In this document: piece by piece, positions 49,084-59,796 of the stretch
Layout: each line of letters starts with the position of its first letter
Numbering within the stretch: position 1 is the first letter of the stretch
NCBI RefSeq assembly: GCF_013394855.1
Contig: NZ_JABMLK010000001.1
Span: 1,693,501-1,757,500 of the forward strand
From: Limnobaculum xujianqingii
GTDB lineage: Bacteria > Pseudomonadota > Gammaproteobacteria > Enterobacterales > Enterobacteriaceae
Length of the DNA: 64,000 nt
Direction: 5' to 3'
Translations under genes and position numbers: made by a program
Notes under the pieces: generated by a model
The model's database searches: none
Told to the model about the DNA's origin: nothing
Seen by the model: only the letters and a program-made list of their open reading frames with translations

Positions 49084-49256
49084 AAACGGAGGGAGACCTT
49101 TCCGTTTGGGTCGACTTGGCGTAAGCCAACGAAGCGCCCATAGGAAAGGTAGGCCCGACGCACTCTAATGCTAAGTACAGATGACCTTCCGGCCGAGCAC
49201 ATGAGCTATATTCGCTCAATTGTATTTACGGCCGGAATATCCACTGAAACCAATTT
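49084..49256. repeat. Structured intergenic repeat, copy 2 (short form)
   Basis: 173 bases between pepB and yfhM. Shares with copy 1 the block from AAACGGAGGGAG to GTAAGCCAACGA, the AGGAAAGGTAGGCCCGACGCAC block and the TTCCGGCCG/CGGCCGGAA arms, whose 33-base loop differs in sequence but not in length. Lacks the three-hairpin insert. Confidence 0.75.
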
Positions 49257-49263
49257 ACCAGAC

Positions 49264-50559
49264 TTACTGACCCTGCTTCAGCAACAAATTAGCTATTGCT
49301 CTAACACCTAATCCTGTTGCTCCTGCCGACCACTGGTCAACAGCACCCTTGCGGTAAGTTGCCGAGCAATCAATATGGATCCAACCCTGCTGATAATTTT
49401 TCACAAAGTGAGACAGGAAAGCAGCAGCGGTACTGGCTCCTGCGGTATAAGCAGCACCAGCCATATTGTTTAATTCTGCAAAGTTTGATGGTAATTGGCT
49501 ACGATGAAACTCAGCCAGCGGTAGACGCCAGAATGGTTCATTTTCGCTATTAGCACTGTTTAACATCTCGTTTGCCAGAGCATCGTCAAAACTAAACAGC
49601 GCGTGATAATCATTACCTAACGCCATTTTGGCGGCACCAGTCAGGGTGGCACAGTCAATAATCATCTGTGGGTTTTGTGCTTCTGCATCAATCAGGCCAT
49701 CCGCTAATACCAAACGCCCTTCTGCATCGGTATTCATTACTTCAACGGTTTTACCATTGCGATAACGAATAATATCACCCAACTTGAAAGCATTACCGCT
49801 GACCAGGTTATCGGCACAGCACAGATACAGTTTTACACGCTGCTTCAGACCACGACTAATCGCTAATGCCAGCGCACCGGCGATCGTTGCCGCTCCGCCC
49901 ATATCGGACTTCATTGAGTCCATAAAGGCACTTTGCTTCATGCTATAACCGCCTGAGTCAAAGGTGATACCTTTACCTACCAGGCTGGCGAATACTGGTT
50001 CATCCGGATTACCGGTTGGATTGTAATCCAGAGCCAGTAGTGCAGGCTCACGCTCTGAACCACGACCTACGGTATAAAGCCCCATGTAGTTCTGCTCACG
50101 CAGCGTTTCACCTTTAACAATACGGTAGCTCACTGCATCACAAGAAATATTGCAGAATAGATCAACCGTACGTTTAACCAACTCCTCAGGCCCCAGCTCT
50201 TCTGCTAGCATATTGATAGTGTCACGAACCCAGTCAATGATTTGTAAACGACGCTCCAGCTCTTGCTGTTCTTGTTGTTCCAGCGTTGCCCACTCAACTT
50301 TTCTTTCGCCTTTTGGCCCACGGAAGCCTTGCCAGAAACTCCAGCTACGCTCTAAATCCCAGCCTTCACCTGCCAGCTTAACTTTTTTAATACCCTGTCC
50401 GTCGATCTTACGGGCTGCACGTTGAATAGCGCCCAGCTTACCATTGCCATGAAGATGAATAGTCATTCCTTCACTGTTGGTGCTTAACAGGGCTTTGTCT
50501 CCCCAAACCGCATCCGCAGGCTCATGAGAAAGATAAACAGGCATAAATTGATTTGTCAT
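49264..50559 (-). CDS. pepB: Aminopeptidase B (peptidase B, M17)
   Basis: 431 residues. M17 leucyl-aminopeptidase fold with the metal/active-site motif [12 protein letters not shown] and [14 protein letters not shown]. Cleaves N-terminal residues from peptides in the cytosol. Located after iscX as in E. coli. Confidence 0.95.
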   Translation of the reverse strand: MTNQFMPVYLSHEPADAVWGDKALLSTNSEGMTIHLHGNGKLGAIQRAARKIDGQGIKKVKLAGEGWDLERSWSFWQGFRGPKGERKVEWATLEQQEQQELERRLQIIDWVRDTINMLAEELGPEELVKRTVDLFCNISCDAVSYRIVKGETLREQNYMGLYTVGRGSEREPALLALDYNPTGNPDEPVFASLVGKGITFDSGGYSMKQSAFMDSMKSDMGGAATIAGALALAISRGLKQRVKLYLCCADNLVSGNAFKLGDIIRYRNGKTVEVMNTDAEGRLVLADGLIDAEAQNPQMIIDCATLTGAAKMALGNDYHALFSFDDALANEMLNSANSENEPFWRLPLAEFHRSQLPSNFAELNNMAGAAYTAGASTAAAFLSHFVKNYQQGWIHIDCSATYRKGAVDQWSAGATGLGVRAIANLLLKQGQ

Positions 50560-50637
50560 TGTTATGGCTCCCGCTATTTTTATATTTACTTAAACCAATA
50601 AAATAAGGGCCCCCAAAGGCGGCCCCATTAATGATTG

Positions 50638-50838
50638 CTATTCTGCTTCGTCCAGCCAGACTAACAGAATCGCCTCAAGGATCTTTTCGTTTGAGGCGTT
50701 AGGATCATCTTCAAAATCTTCCAGCTCACACACCCATCGGTGTAAATCTGTGAAGCGTACCGTTTTTGGGTCGGTATCCGGAAACTGATCGTACAACGCT
50801 TCGCCAATTTCGCGGCTGTCTTTCCAGGTTAAGCTCAT
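50638..50838 (-). CDS. iscX: Fe-S cluster assembly protein IscX
   Basis: 66 residues, acidic ([15 protein letters not shown]... LVWLDEAE). Binds IscS and iron and modulates cluster assembly. Starts 20 bases after fdx; last gene of the isc cluster before pepB. Confidence 0.95.
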   Translation of the reverse strand: MSLTWKDSREIGEALYDQFPDTDPKTVRFTDLHRWVCELEDFEDDPNASNEKILEAILLVWLDEAE

Positions 50839-50858
50839 CTTTTATATCCCGTTATTCA

Positions 50859-51194
50859 TTAATGCTCGCGGGCATGATTAACCGTATAGCGAGGAAGCTC
50901 AACAACCAGATCTTCATCGGTTACTTTCGCCTGACAGCTTAAACGGCTCTCTGGTTCTAATCCCCAGGCTTTATCCAGCATGTCGTCTTCCAACTCGCTG
51001 CTTTCTGCCAGAGAATCAAATCCTTCACGCACAATGCAGTGACAGGTAGTACAGGCACAGGACATTTCACAGGCATGTTCCACTTCGATACCGTTACGTA
51101 GCGCGGCATCTAATATGGTTTCACCCTCTTTTGCTTCAACAACCGCACCTTCCGGACATAAGTCCTGATGGGGCAGAAATACTATCTTAGGCAT
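50859..51194 (-). CDS. fdx: [2Fe-2S] ferredoxin of the isc system
   Basis: 111 residues. Cluster ligands in CEMSCACTTCHC plus a later Cys in RLSCQAKV. Supplies electrons for cluster assembly. Two bases separate it from hscA. Confidence 0.97.
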   Translation of the reverse strand: MPKIVFLPHQDLCPEGAVVEAKEGETILDAALRNGIEVEHACEMSCACTTCHCIVREGFDSLAESSELEDDMLDKAWGLEPESRLSCQAKVTDEDLVVELPRYTVNHAREH

Positions 51195-51196
51195 GC

Positions 51197-53047
51197 TTAA
51201 ACCTCATCTACGGAATGACCCGCCAAAGCGCGGCGTATTGATGAATCCATACGGCGGGCGGCAAAATCTTGAGTTACAGAATCCAGTGTTTTGATTGATG
51301 CTTCTATCGTCGCAGTATCATTACCCTGCATAGCCGTTTGTAATTGGCTGATAGCGCTGTCTATTTCGACTCGTTCGGTTTCAGTCAGCAGATCGCTATC
51401 GCTGTTCAAAGCGGCATTCAGACTTTCCAGCACGCGGGCAGCCTCTACTTTTTGCTCTGCCAGCATACGAGCGCTAACGTCTTGTTGTGCGTTAGTCATC
51501 GAGTCTTTAATCATGGTGGCGATTTCATCATCGCTCAGGCCATAAGAAGGCTTCACTTGAATCGATGCCTGTACGTTGGTGGACTTTTCCATCGCCGTAA
51601 CGCTGAGTAAACCATCCGCGTCAACCTGATAGGTAACACGAATATGTGCGCCACCAGCCGGCATTGGTGGTAAACCCCGCAGCGTAAAACGCGCCAGTGA
51701 ACGGCAGTCATCAACCAGCTCACGCTCACCTTGCAACACATGAACCATCATCGCCGTCTGACCATCCTTAAAGGTGGTGAACTCTTGCGCTCTGGCTACC
51801 GGAATGGTGGTATTACGTGGAATAATTTTTTCAACCAGTCCGCCCATGGTTTCAATGCCCAGAGAAAGCGGAATGACATCTAATAATAAAATGTCGGAAT
51901 CGGGCTTGTTACCAACCAGCACATCGGCCTGAATCGCAGCACCAATTGCCACAACCCGGTCAGGGTCAATACTGGTTAATGGGGTGCGACCAAAAAACTC
52001 ACCCACTAAAGTACGCACTAATGGCACGCGGGTGGAACCGCCAACCATCACCACTTCCAGCACTTCATCTGCGCTGACACCAGCATCTTTCAGTGCGCGG
52101 CGGCAGGCTAATAATGTCTTTTTCACCAGCGACGAAATCAAATCGTCAAACTGTTCACGGGTAACCGTACCCTGCCAGTTACCGACTCTGACTTCAGCAC
52201 TGTTACTGTCACTAAGGGCTATTTTGGCCGCTATCGCCGCATCCAGTAACTGACGCTGAAGCTGATGATCGCTGTGGGCACCAAATCCTGCCTGTTCACG
52301 TAACCAATCTGCCAGCAAATGGTCAAAATCATCGCCACCCAGCGCAGAATCTCCGCCGGTTGCCAACACTTCAAACACACCGCGACTCAGACGAAGAATA
52401 GAAATATCAAAGGTACCGCCACCCAGATCGTAAACAGCGATAATGCCTTCCTGACCGGAATCCAGACCATAGGCAATGGCCGCCGCCGTTGGTTCATTCA
52501 GCAAACGCAACACGTGCAAACCCGCCAGACGAGCGGCATCTTTGGTGCCCTGGCGCTGAGCATCATCAAAATAGGCCGGAACGGTAATCACCACACCGTC
52601 AAGATCGCCGCCTAAGGTATCCTGAGCGCGTTTCGCCAGCGTCATCAGAATCTCCGCGGAAACCTGAACCGGATTAACCATTCCACCTGCGGTAACAATA
52701 ACCGGTAAACCATTCTCGCTGGCTTGCAGCTGGTAAGGCAGGTTTGGGTAGCGCTGAACGATATCGTTCAGTGAGCGCCCCATCATTCGTTTCACCGAAC
52801 TCAGGGTATTGGAAGGATCGGCAGCCGCCTGAGCGCGTGCGCTCCAGCCAACATCCGTTCCTTCATGTTGATAGTGCACTACGGAAGGCAGTAAATGGCG
52901 CCCTTGATCGTCGGGTAACGTTTCGGCTTGCCCACTGCGGACAGTGGCAACCAGAGAGTTAGTGGTTCCTAAATCAATACCCGCTGCGAGCCGACGCTGA
53001 TGAGGTGCTGCCGTCATCCCCGGTTCGCTAATTTGTAATAAAGCCAT
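51197..53047 (-). CDS. hscA: Hsp70-type chaperone HscA
   Basis: 616 residues. Actin-like ATPase domain starting [15 protein letters not shown], with [14 protein letters not shown] and [14 protein letters not shown], then a substrate-binding domain that recognises the LPPVK loop of IscU. Works with HscB to release clusters from IscU. Follows hscB by 12 bases. Confidence 0.97.
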   Translation of the reverse strand: MALLQISEPGMTAAPHQRRLAAGIDLGTTNSLVATVRSGQAETLPDDQGRHLLPSVVHYQHEGTDVGWSARAQAAADPSNTLSSVKRMMGRSLNDIVQRYPNLPYQLQASENGLPVIVTAGGMVNPVQVSAEILMTLAKRAQDTLGGDLDGVVITVPAYFDDAQRQGTKDAARLAGLHVLRLLNEPTAAAIAYGLDSGQEGIIAVYDLGGGTFDISILRLSRGVFEVLATGGDSALGGDDFDHLLADWLREQAGFGAHSDHQLQRQLLDAAIAAKIALSDSNSAEVRVGNWQGTVTREQFDDLISSLVKKTLLACRRALKDAGVSADEVLEVVMVGGSTRVPLVRTLVGEFFGRTPLTSIDPDRVVAIGAAIQADVLVGNKPDSDILLLDVIPLSLGIETMGGLVEKIIPRNTTIPVARAQEFTTFKDGQTAMMVHVLQGERELVDDCRSLARFTLRGLPPMPAGGAHIRVTYQVDADGLLSVTAMEKSTNVQASIQVKPSYGLSDDEIATMIKDSMTNAQQDVSARMLAEQKVEAARVLESLNAALNSDSDLLTETERVEIDSAISQLQTAMQGNDTATIEASIKTLDSVTQDFAARRMDSSIRRALAGHSVDEV

Positions 53048-53059
53048 GTTCAGTTTCCG

Positions 53060-53590
53060 TCAGGCGTCGAATAACTTCTCTTCCAGTTGTTCGACCTGCT
53101 GTTGAAGCTTATCCAGAAAACTCAGTTTACGTACGGTATCTGCCGCACTCTTCCAGTTCTGGCTATCCAATTCTTGTTTTAGTTGTTCACTGCGCTGCCG
53201 GGTCATTTTTTCTACTCGTTGGCTAAAGGCAGACAGTGCTGATTCGGTCTCTTTCTGACTGGTGTTACGGTGTTCAATACCGTCCAACTCTTCACGCAGT
53301 TCCAGCTGTTCCATCAGAAACACCGTATCGTGCATGGTTTGTTGTTCATTTCTTACATCTATCCCATTAAGGGACAGCAAGTATTCTGCACGACGCAGCG
53401 GATCTTTCAACGTTTGATAAGCATCATTAATCGTTGCCGCTTGTTGAACCGACTGAAGACGTTCACTCTCAGAAGCCGTGGCATAACGATCGGGATGGTA
53501 CTGGCGCTGTAATTCCTGATAGCGGGAGGAGAGCGATGAAGTATCCACTACGTAGTGGACCGGCAGGTTAAACAGTGTGAAATAGTCCAT
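53060..53590 (-). CDS. hscB: J-domain co-chaperone HscB
   Basis: 176 residues. N-terminal J domain with the HPD motif (YHPDRY, about 36-38) and a C-terminal three-helix bundle for IscU binding. Delivers IscU to HscA. Confidence 0.97.
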   Translation of the reverse strand: MDYFTLFNLPVHYVVDTSSLSSRYQELQRQYHPDRYATASESERLQSVQQAATINDAYQTLKDPLRRAEYLLSLNGIDVRNEQQTMHDTVFLMEQLELREELDGIEHRNTSQKETESALSAFSQRVEKMTRQRSEQLKQELDSQNWKSAADTVRKLSFLDKLQQQVEQLEEKLFDA

Positions 53591-53632
53591 GACGTGCTCT
53601 GATGATATCTAATGATATAAGTTAGGCGAAAA

Positions 53633-53659
53633 CTCCCTTACCGGTTATCAGTAAGGGAG
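53633..53659 (-). terminator. Attenuator-like hairpin between iscA and hscB
   Basis: CTCCCTTAC (53633-53641) pairs with GTAAGGGAG (53651-53659); on the minus strand followed by TTTTCG. Its position suggests partial termination, giving more iscRSUA than hscBA-fdx transcript. Confidence 0.6.
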
Positions 53660-53720
53660 CGCTTTTCAAAGTCGACATTTTCGAATGCTGTATTTAATCT
53701 ACAAACGTTACGATAGCAGA

Positions 53721-54044
53721 CTAGACGTTAAAACTTTCGCCACAACCACATTCACTTGAAATGTTCGGGTTATTAAACTTAAACCCTTCATTCAGGCCTT
53801 CTTTAACAAAATCCAGCTCGGTGCCGTCCAGATAGACCAGACTTTTTGCATCTACAATTACCTTCACGCCCTTGTCTTCAAACACCGTATCTTCATCGTG
53901 TAATTCGTCAACAAATTCGAGAACATACGCCATTCCAGAACAGCCCGACGTTCTTACCCCCAGACGCAGGCCGACGCCTTTGCCCCGATTAGATAAAAAT
54001 GTCTGAACTCGTTGTGCAGCGCTGTCGCTCATGGTAATCGCCAT
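53721..54044 (-). CDS. iscA: Fe-S cluster carrier IscA
   Basis: 107 residues from the ATG at 54044 ([13 protein letters not shown]), the E. coli length, with GAGG seven bases upstream. The three conserved Cys lie in TSGCSG and ECGCGES. A-type carrier that transfers clusters to target proteins. Confidence 0.97.
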   Translation of the reverse strand: MAITMSDSAAQRVQTFLSNRGKGVGLRLGVRTSGCSGMAYVLEFVDELHDEDTVFEDKGVKVIVDAKSLVYLDGTELDFVKEGLNEGFKFNNPNISSECGCGESFNV

Positions 54045-54068
54045 AACCAAACCTCAATCGTTTATTGC

Positions 54069-54455
54069 TTATTTACTACTATGTTTGTTTTTATAATCCG
54101 CAATGGCTGCTTTGATGGCATCTTCCGCCAAAATCGAGCAGTGGATTTTTACCGGCGGTAACGCCAGTTCTTCAGCAATTTCAGTGTTTTTAATTGCTTC
54201 AGCCTGATCTAAAGATTTTCCTTTAACCCACTCGGTAATCAAAGAGCTGGAAGCGATCGCTGAACCACAGCCATAAGTTTTAAAACGGGCGTCTTCAATA
54301 ATACCCTGATCGTTAACTTTAATCTGCAATTTCATTACGTCGCCACAGGCTGGCGCGCCCACCATACCGCTACCAACGGTAGGGTCTTCATTATCAAATG
54401 AACCAACGTTACGAGGATTCTCGTAGTGTTCAATAACTTTTTCGCTGTAAGCCAT
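54069..54455 (-). CDS. iscU: Fe-S cluster scaffold IscU
   Basis: 128 residues. Cluster ligands Cys in APACGDV, YGCGSAI and IHCSILAED, and the HscA-binding LPPVK motif is present as ALPPVKIHC. Clusters are built on it from IscS sulfur. Confidence 0.98.
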   Translation of the reverse strand: MAYSEKVIEHYENPRNVGSFDNEDPTVGSGMVGAPACGDVMKLQIKVNDQGIIEDARFKTYGCGSAIASSSLITEWVKGKSLDQAEAIKNTEIAEELALPPVKIHCSILAEDAIKAAIADYKNKHSSK

Positions 54456-54510
54456 GTTTATTACTCCCGCTGCTTATCGCGCCAGGTACTACGGCGCGAT
54501 ATCAAATCAA

Positions 54511-55725
54511 TTAATGATGAGACCACTCAATGGTACTGATATCCACGCCTTGTTTGAACATATCCCACAGTGGAGACAGGTCACGCAGGCGGCCAATCGA
54601 CTTCTTGACTAAATCAATGGTGTAATCGATCTCTTCTTCAGTAGTAAAACGTCCCAGAGAGAAGCGAATTGAGCTATGCGCCAATTCATCACTCATACCT
54701 AAAGCACGTAACACATAAGACGGCTCCAGGCTTGCAGAAGTACAGGCTGAACCAGAAGAAACGGCCAAATCTTTCAGGGCCATCATCAGAGATTCACCTT
54801 CAACGTAGTTAAAACTGACGTTAAGAATGCTGGCTACGCCTTGTTCCAGGCAGCCGTTCAGGTTAACTTCTTCGATATCTTTCAGACCGTCCCACAGACG
54901 ATCGCGCAGTGCACGAAGGCGAGGGATTTCGGTATCCATCTCTTCTTTGGCAATACGGTAAGCTTCACCCATGCCAACGATTTGGTGCACCGGTAAAGTA
55001 CCAGAACGCATACCGCGCTCATGACCGCCACCGTGCATTTGAGCTTCAATTCTTACTCGTGGTTTACGACGAACATATAAAGCACCGATACCTTTTGGCC
55101 CATAAATTTTATGACCGGAGAAAGACATCAGGTCAACTTTAAGCTGGGACAGGTCAATAGGTAATTTACCCACGCTCTGGGTAGCATCCACATGGAAAAT
55201 AATACCGCGACTACGGCACATTTCACCAATGGTCGCGATATCCTGAACCACGCCAATTTCGTTATTCACATGCATGATAGAAACCACACAGGTGTCATCA
55301 CGCATAGCTGCTTCCAGCTCGCTTAAATCGATAATTCCATTAGCCTGTGGCGCTAAATAAGTCACTTCGTAACCTTCGCGCTCCAGCTGACGGCAGGTAT
55401 CCAGTACGGCTTTATGCTCCGTTTTACTGGTAATAATGTGCTTACCTTTCTTTTGGTAAAAGTTAGCTGCACCTTTAATCGCCAGGTTGTCCGCTTCCGT
55501 AGCACCAGAGGTAAATACAATCTCGCGAGGATCGGCACCGACCAGCTCAGCAATCTGGTTACGGGCAATATCAACTGCCTCTTCTGCCTGCCAGCCAAAA
55601 CGGTGAGAACGCGAGGCTGGGTTACCGAAAATGCCATCGAGGGTCAAATACTGCATCATCTTCTCGGCAACGCGCGGATCGACCGGTGTTGTTGCAGAGT
55701 AGTCCAGATAGATAGGTAATTTCAT
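54511..55725 (-). CDS. iscS: Cysteine desulfurase IscS
   Basis: 404 residues. PLP-dependent fold with the Lys in [12 protein letters not shown] and the active-site Cys in [14 protein letters not shown]. Takes sulfur from cysteine for Fe-S clusters and tRNA thiolation. The C-terminal IscU-contacting tail ([10 protein letters not shown]) is intact. Confidence 0.98.
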   Translation of the reverse strand: MKLPIYLDYSATTPVDPRVAEKMMQYLTLDGIFGNPASRSHRFGWQAEEAVDIARNQIAELVGADPREIVFTSGATEADNLAIKGAANFYQKKGKHIITSKTEHKAVLDTCRQLEREGYEVTYLAPQANGIIDLSELEAAMRDDTCVVSIMHVNNEIGVVQDIATIGEMCRSRGIIFHVDATQSVGKLPIDLSQLKVDLMSFSGHKIYGPKGIGALYVRRKPRVRIEAQMHGGGHERGMRSGTLPVHQIVGMGEAYRIAKEEMDTEIPRLRALRDRLWDGLKDIEEVNLNGCLEQGVASILNVSFNYVEGESLMMALKDLAVSSGSACTSASLEPSYVLRALGMSDELAHSSIRFSLGRFTTEEEIDYTIDLVKKSIGRLRDLSPLWDMFKQGVDISTIEWSHH

Positions 55726-55772
55726 TCTTTGCTCCGTACACGACTTCTAAATAATGCAATCATTACTGCCAG

Positions 55773-56276
55773 TTAAGCGCGCAGATTGATCTTTTTTGCC
55801 TCATCAAATGCACGATGAGTGCTGGTAACCGTACCTTGAGTTTCGTTATTTTGACGGTCGGCTACATCCAGAATTTCTTGATTCTTTACCAGTTCAGACA
55901 GCGTAATCTCATTAAGAAAGCTGCTGATGCGTTCACTGAGATCGTGCCACAGTGTATGGGTCAAGCAACGCGTACCGCTCTGGCATCCACCGCTTCCCAT
56001 ACAACGGGTTGCATCGACAGATTCATCAACGGCACTAATAACTGAACCAACGGCAATATCACCAGCATCTTTGCCCAGCAAATAACCGCCACCAGGACCA
56101 CGAACGCTGGTCACTAAACCATTCTTGCGCAAACGGGAGAACAATTGCTCAAGATAAGACAAAGAAATCCCCTGACGTTCGGAAATATCAGCTAAAGGGA
56201 CCGGTCCTTCTTGTGAGTGCAAAGCCACGTCCAACATGGCTGTTACTGCATAGCGACCTTTTGATGTCAGTCTCAT
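55773..56276 (-). CDS. iscR: Fe-S cluster regulator IscR
   Basis: 167 residues. Rrf2-type winged helix (about 1-80) and the cluster-binding Cys triad [13 protein letters not shown] followed by the ligand His in LTH. Represses the isc operon when loaded with [2Fe-2S]. Two candidate IscR sites lie right upstream. Confidence 0.98.
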   Translation of the reverse strand: MRLTSKGRYAVTAMLDVALHSQEGPVPLADISERQGISLSYLEQLFSRLRKNGLVTSVRGPGGGYLLGKDAGDIAVGSVISAVDESVDATRCMGSGGCQSGTRCLTHTLWHDLSERISSFLNEITLSELVKNQEILDVADRQNNETQGTVTSTHRAFDEAKKINLRA

Positions 56277-56317
56277 TGTTAATGCCCATCTGTTTGTGAA
56301 GATGCAGATAGTTTGGC

Positions 56318-56367
56318 ATTCCCAACTATTTCAGTCAACTATTTAGTTGAGTAATTTAGTCAAGTAT
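56318..56367 (-). promoter_or_regulatory. Two abutting type-1 IscR sites upstream of iscR
   Basis: 25-bp sites at 56318-56342 and 56343-56367, directly adjacent. On the minus strand they begin ATAGTTGACT and ATACTTGACT, fitting the type-1 pattern ATASYYGACT. This is where the E. coli isc promoter is repressed by its own product. Confidence 0.7.
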
Positions 56368-56453
56368 TATTGAGCCAGAAAAATGTCACCAAATCGAGAT
56401 ATGTCCGCTATTGTCGCCCGTATTGTAACAATTGAAAAGATGTTAATTCAGGA

Positions 56454-57227
56454 TTATTTCTGCCTATTTCTTGTATCGGGGTTTTCTATAGCGCTTAAAA
56501 TCCCGCGCAGAATGTTTAATTCCTGACTCTCAGGACGAGCGCGATTAATCAGGCGACGCAGTTTATTCATTATCTGCCCCGGATGAGCGGCACGAATAAA
56601 ACCAATATTCAACAGCGTTGATTCCAGATGCTGATAGAAACGCTCCAGATCTTCCGCCAGTGGATAAACTTCATCTTCCACTACGGCTGGTTGCGGCTTG
56701 CCACTTTCTTGCTGATCCAACCAGGCAACGCGAATTTCATAAGCCAGAATCTGTACCGCCATTGCCAGATTTAATGAGCTGTAATCCGGATTGGCAGGGA
56801 TCGCCACGTGATAGTGACACTTTTGCAGTTCGTCATTAGTAAGCCCAACACGCTCACGACCAAACACTAACGCGACCGGCGCCTGAGCAGACTCCTGACA
56901 CATTTTTACGCCGCACTCCCGCGGTTCCAGCATTGGCCACTGTAAAGTACGAGAGCGAGCGCTGGTTCCAACCACCAGACGACATCCTTCTAATGCCTGA
57001 TCCAGCGTATCAACAATAGTAGCATTGCCAATGATATCGCTGGCACCGGCAGCTAAAGCAATAGCCTGCGAGTCTGGTTTTACCAGTGGATTAACCAGAT
57101 ATAAGTTGGTCAGCCCCATGGTTTTCATGGCTCTGGCAGTAGAACCCATGTTGCCGGTATGGGAAGTTTCGACTAGTACAATACGGATATTATCCAGTCC
57201 AATTTTCTCGGAGATAAGCTCTGACAT
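56454..57227 (-). CDS. trmJ: tRNA (cytidine/uridine-2'-O-)-methyltransferase TrmJ
   Basis: 257 residues. SPOUT/SpoU-family fold: [23 protein letters not shown] near the N-terminus and [16 protein letters not shown] and [22 protein letters not shown] farther on. Methylates the ribose at position 32 of several tRNAs. Divergent from suhB. Confidence 0.96.
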   Translation of the reverse strand: MSELISEKIGLDNIRIVLVETSHTGNMGSTARAMKTMGLTNLYLVNPLVKPDSQAIALAAGASDIIGNATIVDTLDQALEGCRLVVGTSARSRTLQWPMLEPRECGVKMCQESAQAPVALVFGRERVGLTNDELQKCHYHVAIPANPDYSSLNLAMAVQILAYEIRVAWLDQQESGKPQPAVVEDEVYPLAEDLERFYQHLESTLLNIGFIRAAHPGQIMNKLRRLINRARPESQELNILRGILSAIENPDTRNRQK

Positions 57228-57358
57228 AAAAAACTAAATTCTGTGGGCTAAAAGTTATGAGAATGAATAGTAACACAGCCTGTATATTTTGCCGATCCTC
57301 TGGTATACTTCGCCCGCTTTATATTTCTCTGTTCTTTAACATTTAGTGGAAGATACCC

Positions 57359-58162
57359 ATGCATCCTATGCTGAACATCGCCGTACGTGCTGCACGTAAG
57401 GCTGGTAACCTGATCGCCAAGTTTTATGAAACACCTGACGCCGTTGAAGCAAGCCAAAAAGGTAACAACGATTTTGTCACCAACGTTGACCGCGAAGCAG
57501 AACATCTGATTATTGATGTTATTCGTAAAGCTTATCCTCAACATACCATCATCAGTGAAGAACGCGGTGAACTGGTTGGAGAAGACCAGGATGTACAATG
57601 GGTTATTGATCCACTGGATGGCACCACCAACTTTATCAAACGACTCCCTCACTTCAGCGTCTCTATTGCTGTGCGCGTTAAAGGCCGCACGGAAGTCGCT
57701 GTCGTTTACGATCCTATGCGTAATGAACTGTTTACCGCAGCTCGCGGCCAGGGCGCACAGTTAAACGGCTACCGTTTACGTGGTTCAAACGCAAAAGATC
57801 TTTCTGGTACCGTTCTGGCTACCGGTTTTCCATTTAAAGCAAAACAGCATTCTGCAACTTATATCAATATGGTTGGCAAGCTGTTTACTCAGTGTGCAGA
57901 CTTCCGTCGTACCGGTTCTGCTGCGTTAGATCTGGCTTATGTCGCCTCTTCCCGCGTTGATGGTTTCTTTGAGATTGGCCTGAAGCCATGGGATTTTGCT
58001 GCCGGTGAACTGCTGGTTCGCGAGTCTGGCGGTATTGTGACCGACTTCGTTGGTGGACATAACTCTTATGTTTCAGGCAACGTTGTGGCAGGTAATCCAC
58101 GCGTAGTTAAAGCGCTGCTGTCAACTGTGCGTGATGAATTAAGCGATGCATTAAAACGTTAA
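57359..58162 (+). CDS. suhB: Inositol-1-monophosphatase SuhB
   Basis: 267 residues. Metal-binding motifs EERGE, DPLDGTTNFIKRLPHF and WDFAAGELLVRESGG of the IMPase family. Besides phosphatase activity it takes part in rRNA transcription antitermination with NusA in E. coli. Starts 131 bases from the divergent trmJ. Confidence 0.97.
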   Translation: MHPMLNIAVRAARKAGNLIAKFYETPDAVEASQKGNNDFVTNVDREAEHLIIDVIRKAYPQHTIISEERGELVGEDQDVQWVIDPLDGTTNFIKRLPHFSVSIAVRVKGRTEVAVVYDPMRNELFTAARGQGAQLNGYRLRGSNAKDLSGTVLATGFPFKAKQHSATYINMVGKLFTQCADFRRTGSAALDLAYVASSRVDGFFEIGLKPWDFAAGELLVRESGGIVTDFVGGHNSYVSGNVVAGNPRVVKALLSTVRDELSDALKR

Positions 58163-58171
58163 TCATCGGAT

Positions 58172-58201
58172 ACCGGGTAATCTGTTATAAGATTGCCCGG
58201 T
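58172..58201 (+). terminator. Possible terminator after suhB
   Basis: ACCGGGTAATCT pairs with AGATTGCCCGGT around GTTATA, but no T run follows. Confidence 0.4.
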
Positions 58202-58219
58202 CATATTGGTTCATTGATA

Positions 58220-58969
58220 ATGATGGATATTATTCAGTTTCCCTGTCCCACCCTATTCTTAGAGTTTTTTGTTCGGGAATTTTCTTTCTATGGCAAAGGA
58301 ATCGTCAGAACCACATTGCCAGAAGATGCGTTCTTTTATACCGGCCCTTCCAAAGCGACTGAATATCGATTCTTTGAACTAGTTGACAGCCGCCCGATGC
58401 GGGGAGTTCGCCAATATAAAAGCTCGAACTATCTTTCATTCATCAATCAAGTTCCCAGGTTGTCTATCGCTGCGAAGCAAAATTCGTTGGTAGAATCGCT
58501 ATTTACTCCCAATACCAATGCCATTTTAAGCCTGTCCGGCGAGTATTTTTTCGAAAATCAGTGGGTGCGTAGCGAAAACCGGATTAAGTCGAATAAATAT
58601 GTCGGGGAACAGTCTGAACTGATGTACCACAATATTCGTTCTCTTGCCCCATACCAGTTCCATATTTCCAGCGTGACTAATGATGGAACAATCTGGACTC
58701 AATTTCCCCGCTCAGATGTTGAATTAAGCATTCTTCCCGGGCAAACCGCCTGCTTTCTCTGCCGTCGGGAGCAATATGAATTTAATGGTATGGATATATC
58801 ACAACCTAATTTGAATCTGGTTCTATGGGTAAAAAATCATGGATTACACCATCAGATTAGCTATATCAGCGAACCAGAAGCTGAACAATATGACAGCAGC
58901 TCACTATGCGTCGGTGAATTCACACTGAAAGATTTCCGCAAAAGCCGTCTTAAATACCAGTTGGGATAA
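58220..58969 (+). CDS. Hypothetical protein, family not recognised
   Basis: 249 residues from the first of two ATGs (58220); a TTG at 58193 lies inside the hairpin after suhB. Soluble, beta-rich by eye, with a CFLCRR motif near residue 180 and no signal peptide or membrane segment. The start MMDIIQFPCPTLFLEFF is not familiar. E. coli has other genes here, so this may be lineage-specific. No function proposed. Confidence 0.65.
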   Translation: MMDIIQFPCPTLFLEFFVREFSFYGKGIVRTTLPEDAFFYTGPSKATEYRFFELVDSRPMRGVRQYKSSNYLSFINQVPRLSIAAKQNSLVESLFTPNTNAILSLSGEYFFENQWVRSENRIKSNKYVGEQSELMYHNIRSLAPYQFHISSVTNDGTIWTQFPRSDVELSILPGQTACFLCRREQYEFNGMDISQPNLNLVLWVKNHGLHHQISYISEPEAEQYDSSSLCVGEFTLKDFRKSRLKYQLG

Positions 58970-59025
58970 GCTATCTCCAAACGTTTATTTAAATTCAGCC
59001 ATCATTCAGAAAACCATTTGTAATC

Positions 59026-59766
59026 TTAACCTTTCCGGTACTTCGAGGAAAAACTCTGAGGGAAATCGGTAAATATGCCATCCACACCCCAGTTAAATAG
59101 CTGATTAGCGCGGTCTTTAGCGTTAACCGTCCAGACATTTACCCGATAACCCTTACTTTTAAAGAGCTGTACCTGCTGTTGAGTCAGTCCCTCATTTTGA
59201 GGATGAATATATTCAGCACCGACCCACTCCATAATCACATGCCAGTCATCATTTAAAGTATGATTTTCAAACAGGCAGGCCACAGGTGCCTGAGGACGTA
59301 ATCGCTTAAACTCCGCCAGCAGCATAGGGTTAAAACTGGAGATGATATATTCCCGTCCGTCATCAAGCTGATTTAACGCCCGATCTAATCCTGCCAGTAA
59401 ACGACGGCTTGCTTCTGCACTAACATCGCCAGATTTAATCTCAATATTGGCGTTTAGTTGATACTGATTCATCAACGCTATCAGTTGATTCAGTGTAGGA
59501 ATGCGCTCACCGCGATATTCATCGCTAAACCAGCTTCCGGCATCAACTCCATCCAAATCTTGTTGATTTAATTCAAACAGCGAACCTGAGCGATTAGTGC
59601 AACGATCGAGCGTTGAGTCATGGGAAAGGACAATAGTATCGTCCTGAAGAATATCAATATCACACTCAAACCAGCTTACCTGATAATCAACACATAACTT
59701 TATGGCAGACAACGTATTTTCCGGCGCCAGTGATGACACACCGCGATGCGCAAACACAGTTTTCAT
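59026..59766 (-). CDS. ugpQ: Cytosolic glycerophosphodiester phosphodiesterase
   Basis: 246 residues from the ATG at 59766, which follows GGGAG. GDPD TIM-barrel with AHRGVSSLAPENTLSAI and ECDIDILQDDTIVLSHDSTLDRCTN. No signal peptide, like UgpQ and unlike GlpQ. Releases glycerol-3-phosphate from phospholipid head groups. It stands apart from any ugp transport operon. Confidence 0.88.
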   Translation of the reverse strand: MKTVFAHRGVSSLAPENTLSAIKLCVDYQVSWFECDIDILQDDTIVLSHDSTLDRCTNRSGSLFELNQQDLDGVDAGSWFSDEYRGERIPTLNQLIALMNQYQLNANIEIKSGDVSAEASRRLLAGLDRALNQLDDGREYIISSFNPMLLAEFKRLRPQAPVACLFENHTLNDDWHVIMEWVGAEYIHPQNEGLTQQQVQLFKSKGYRVNVWTVNAKDRANQLFNWGVDGIFTDFPQSFSSKYRKG

Positions 59767-59796
59767 AACTTCTCCCGTGAATAAACTCAAACCACA

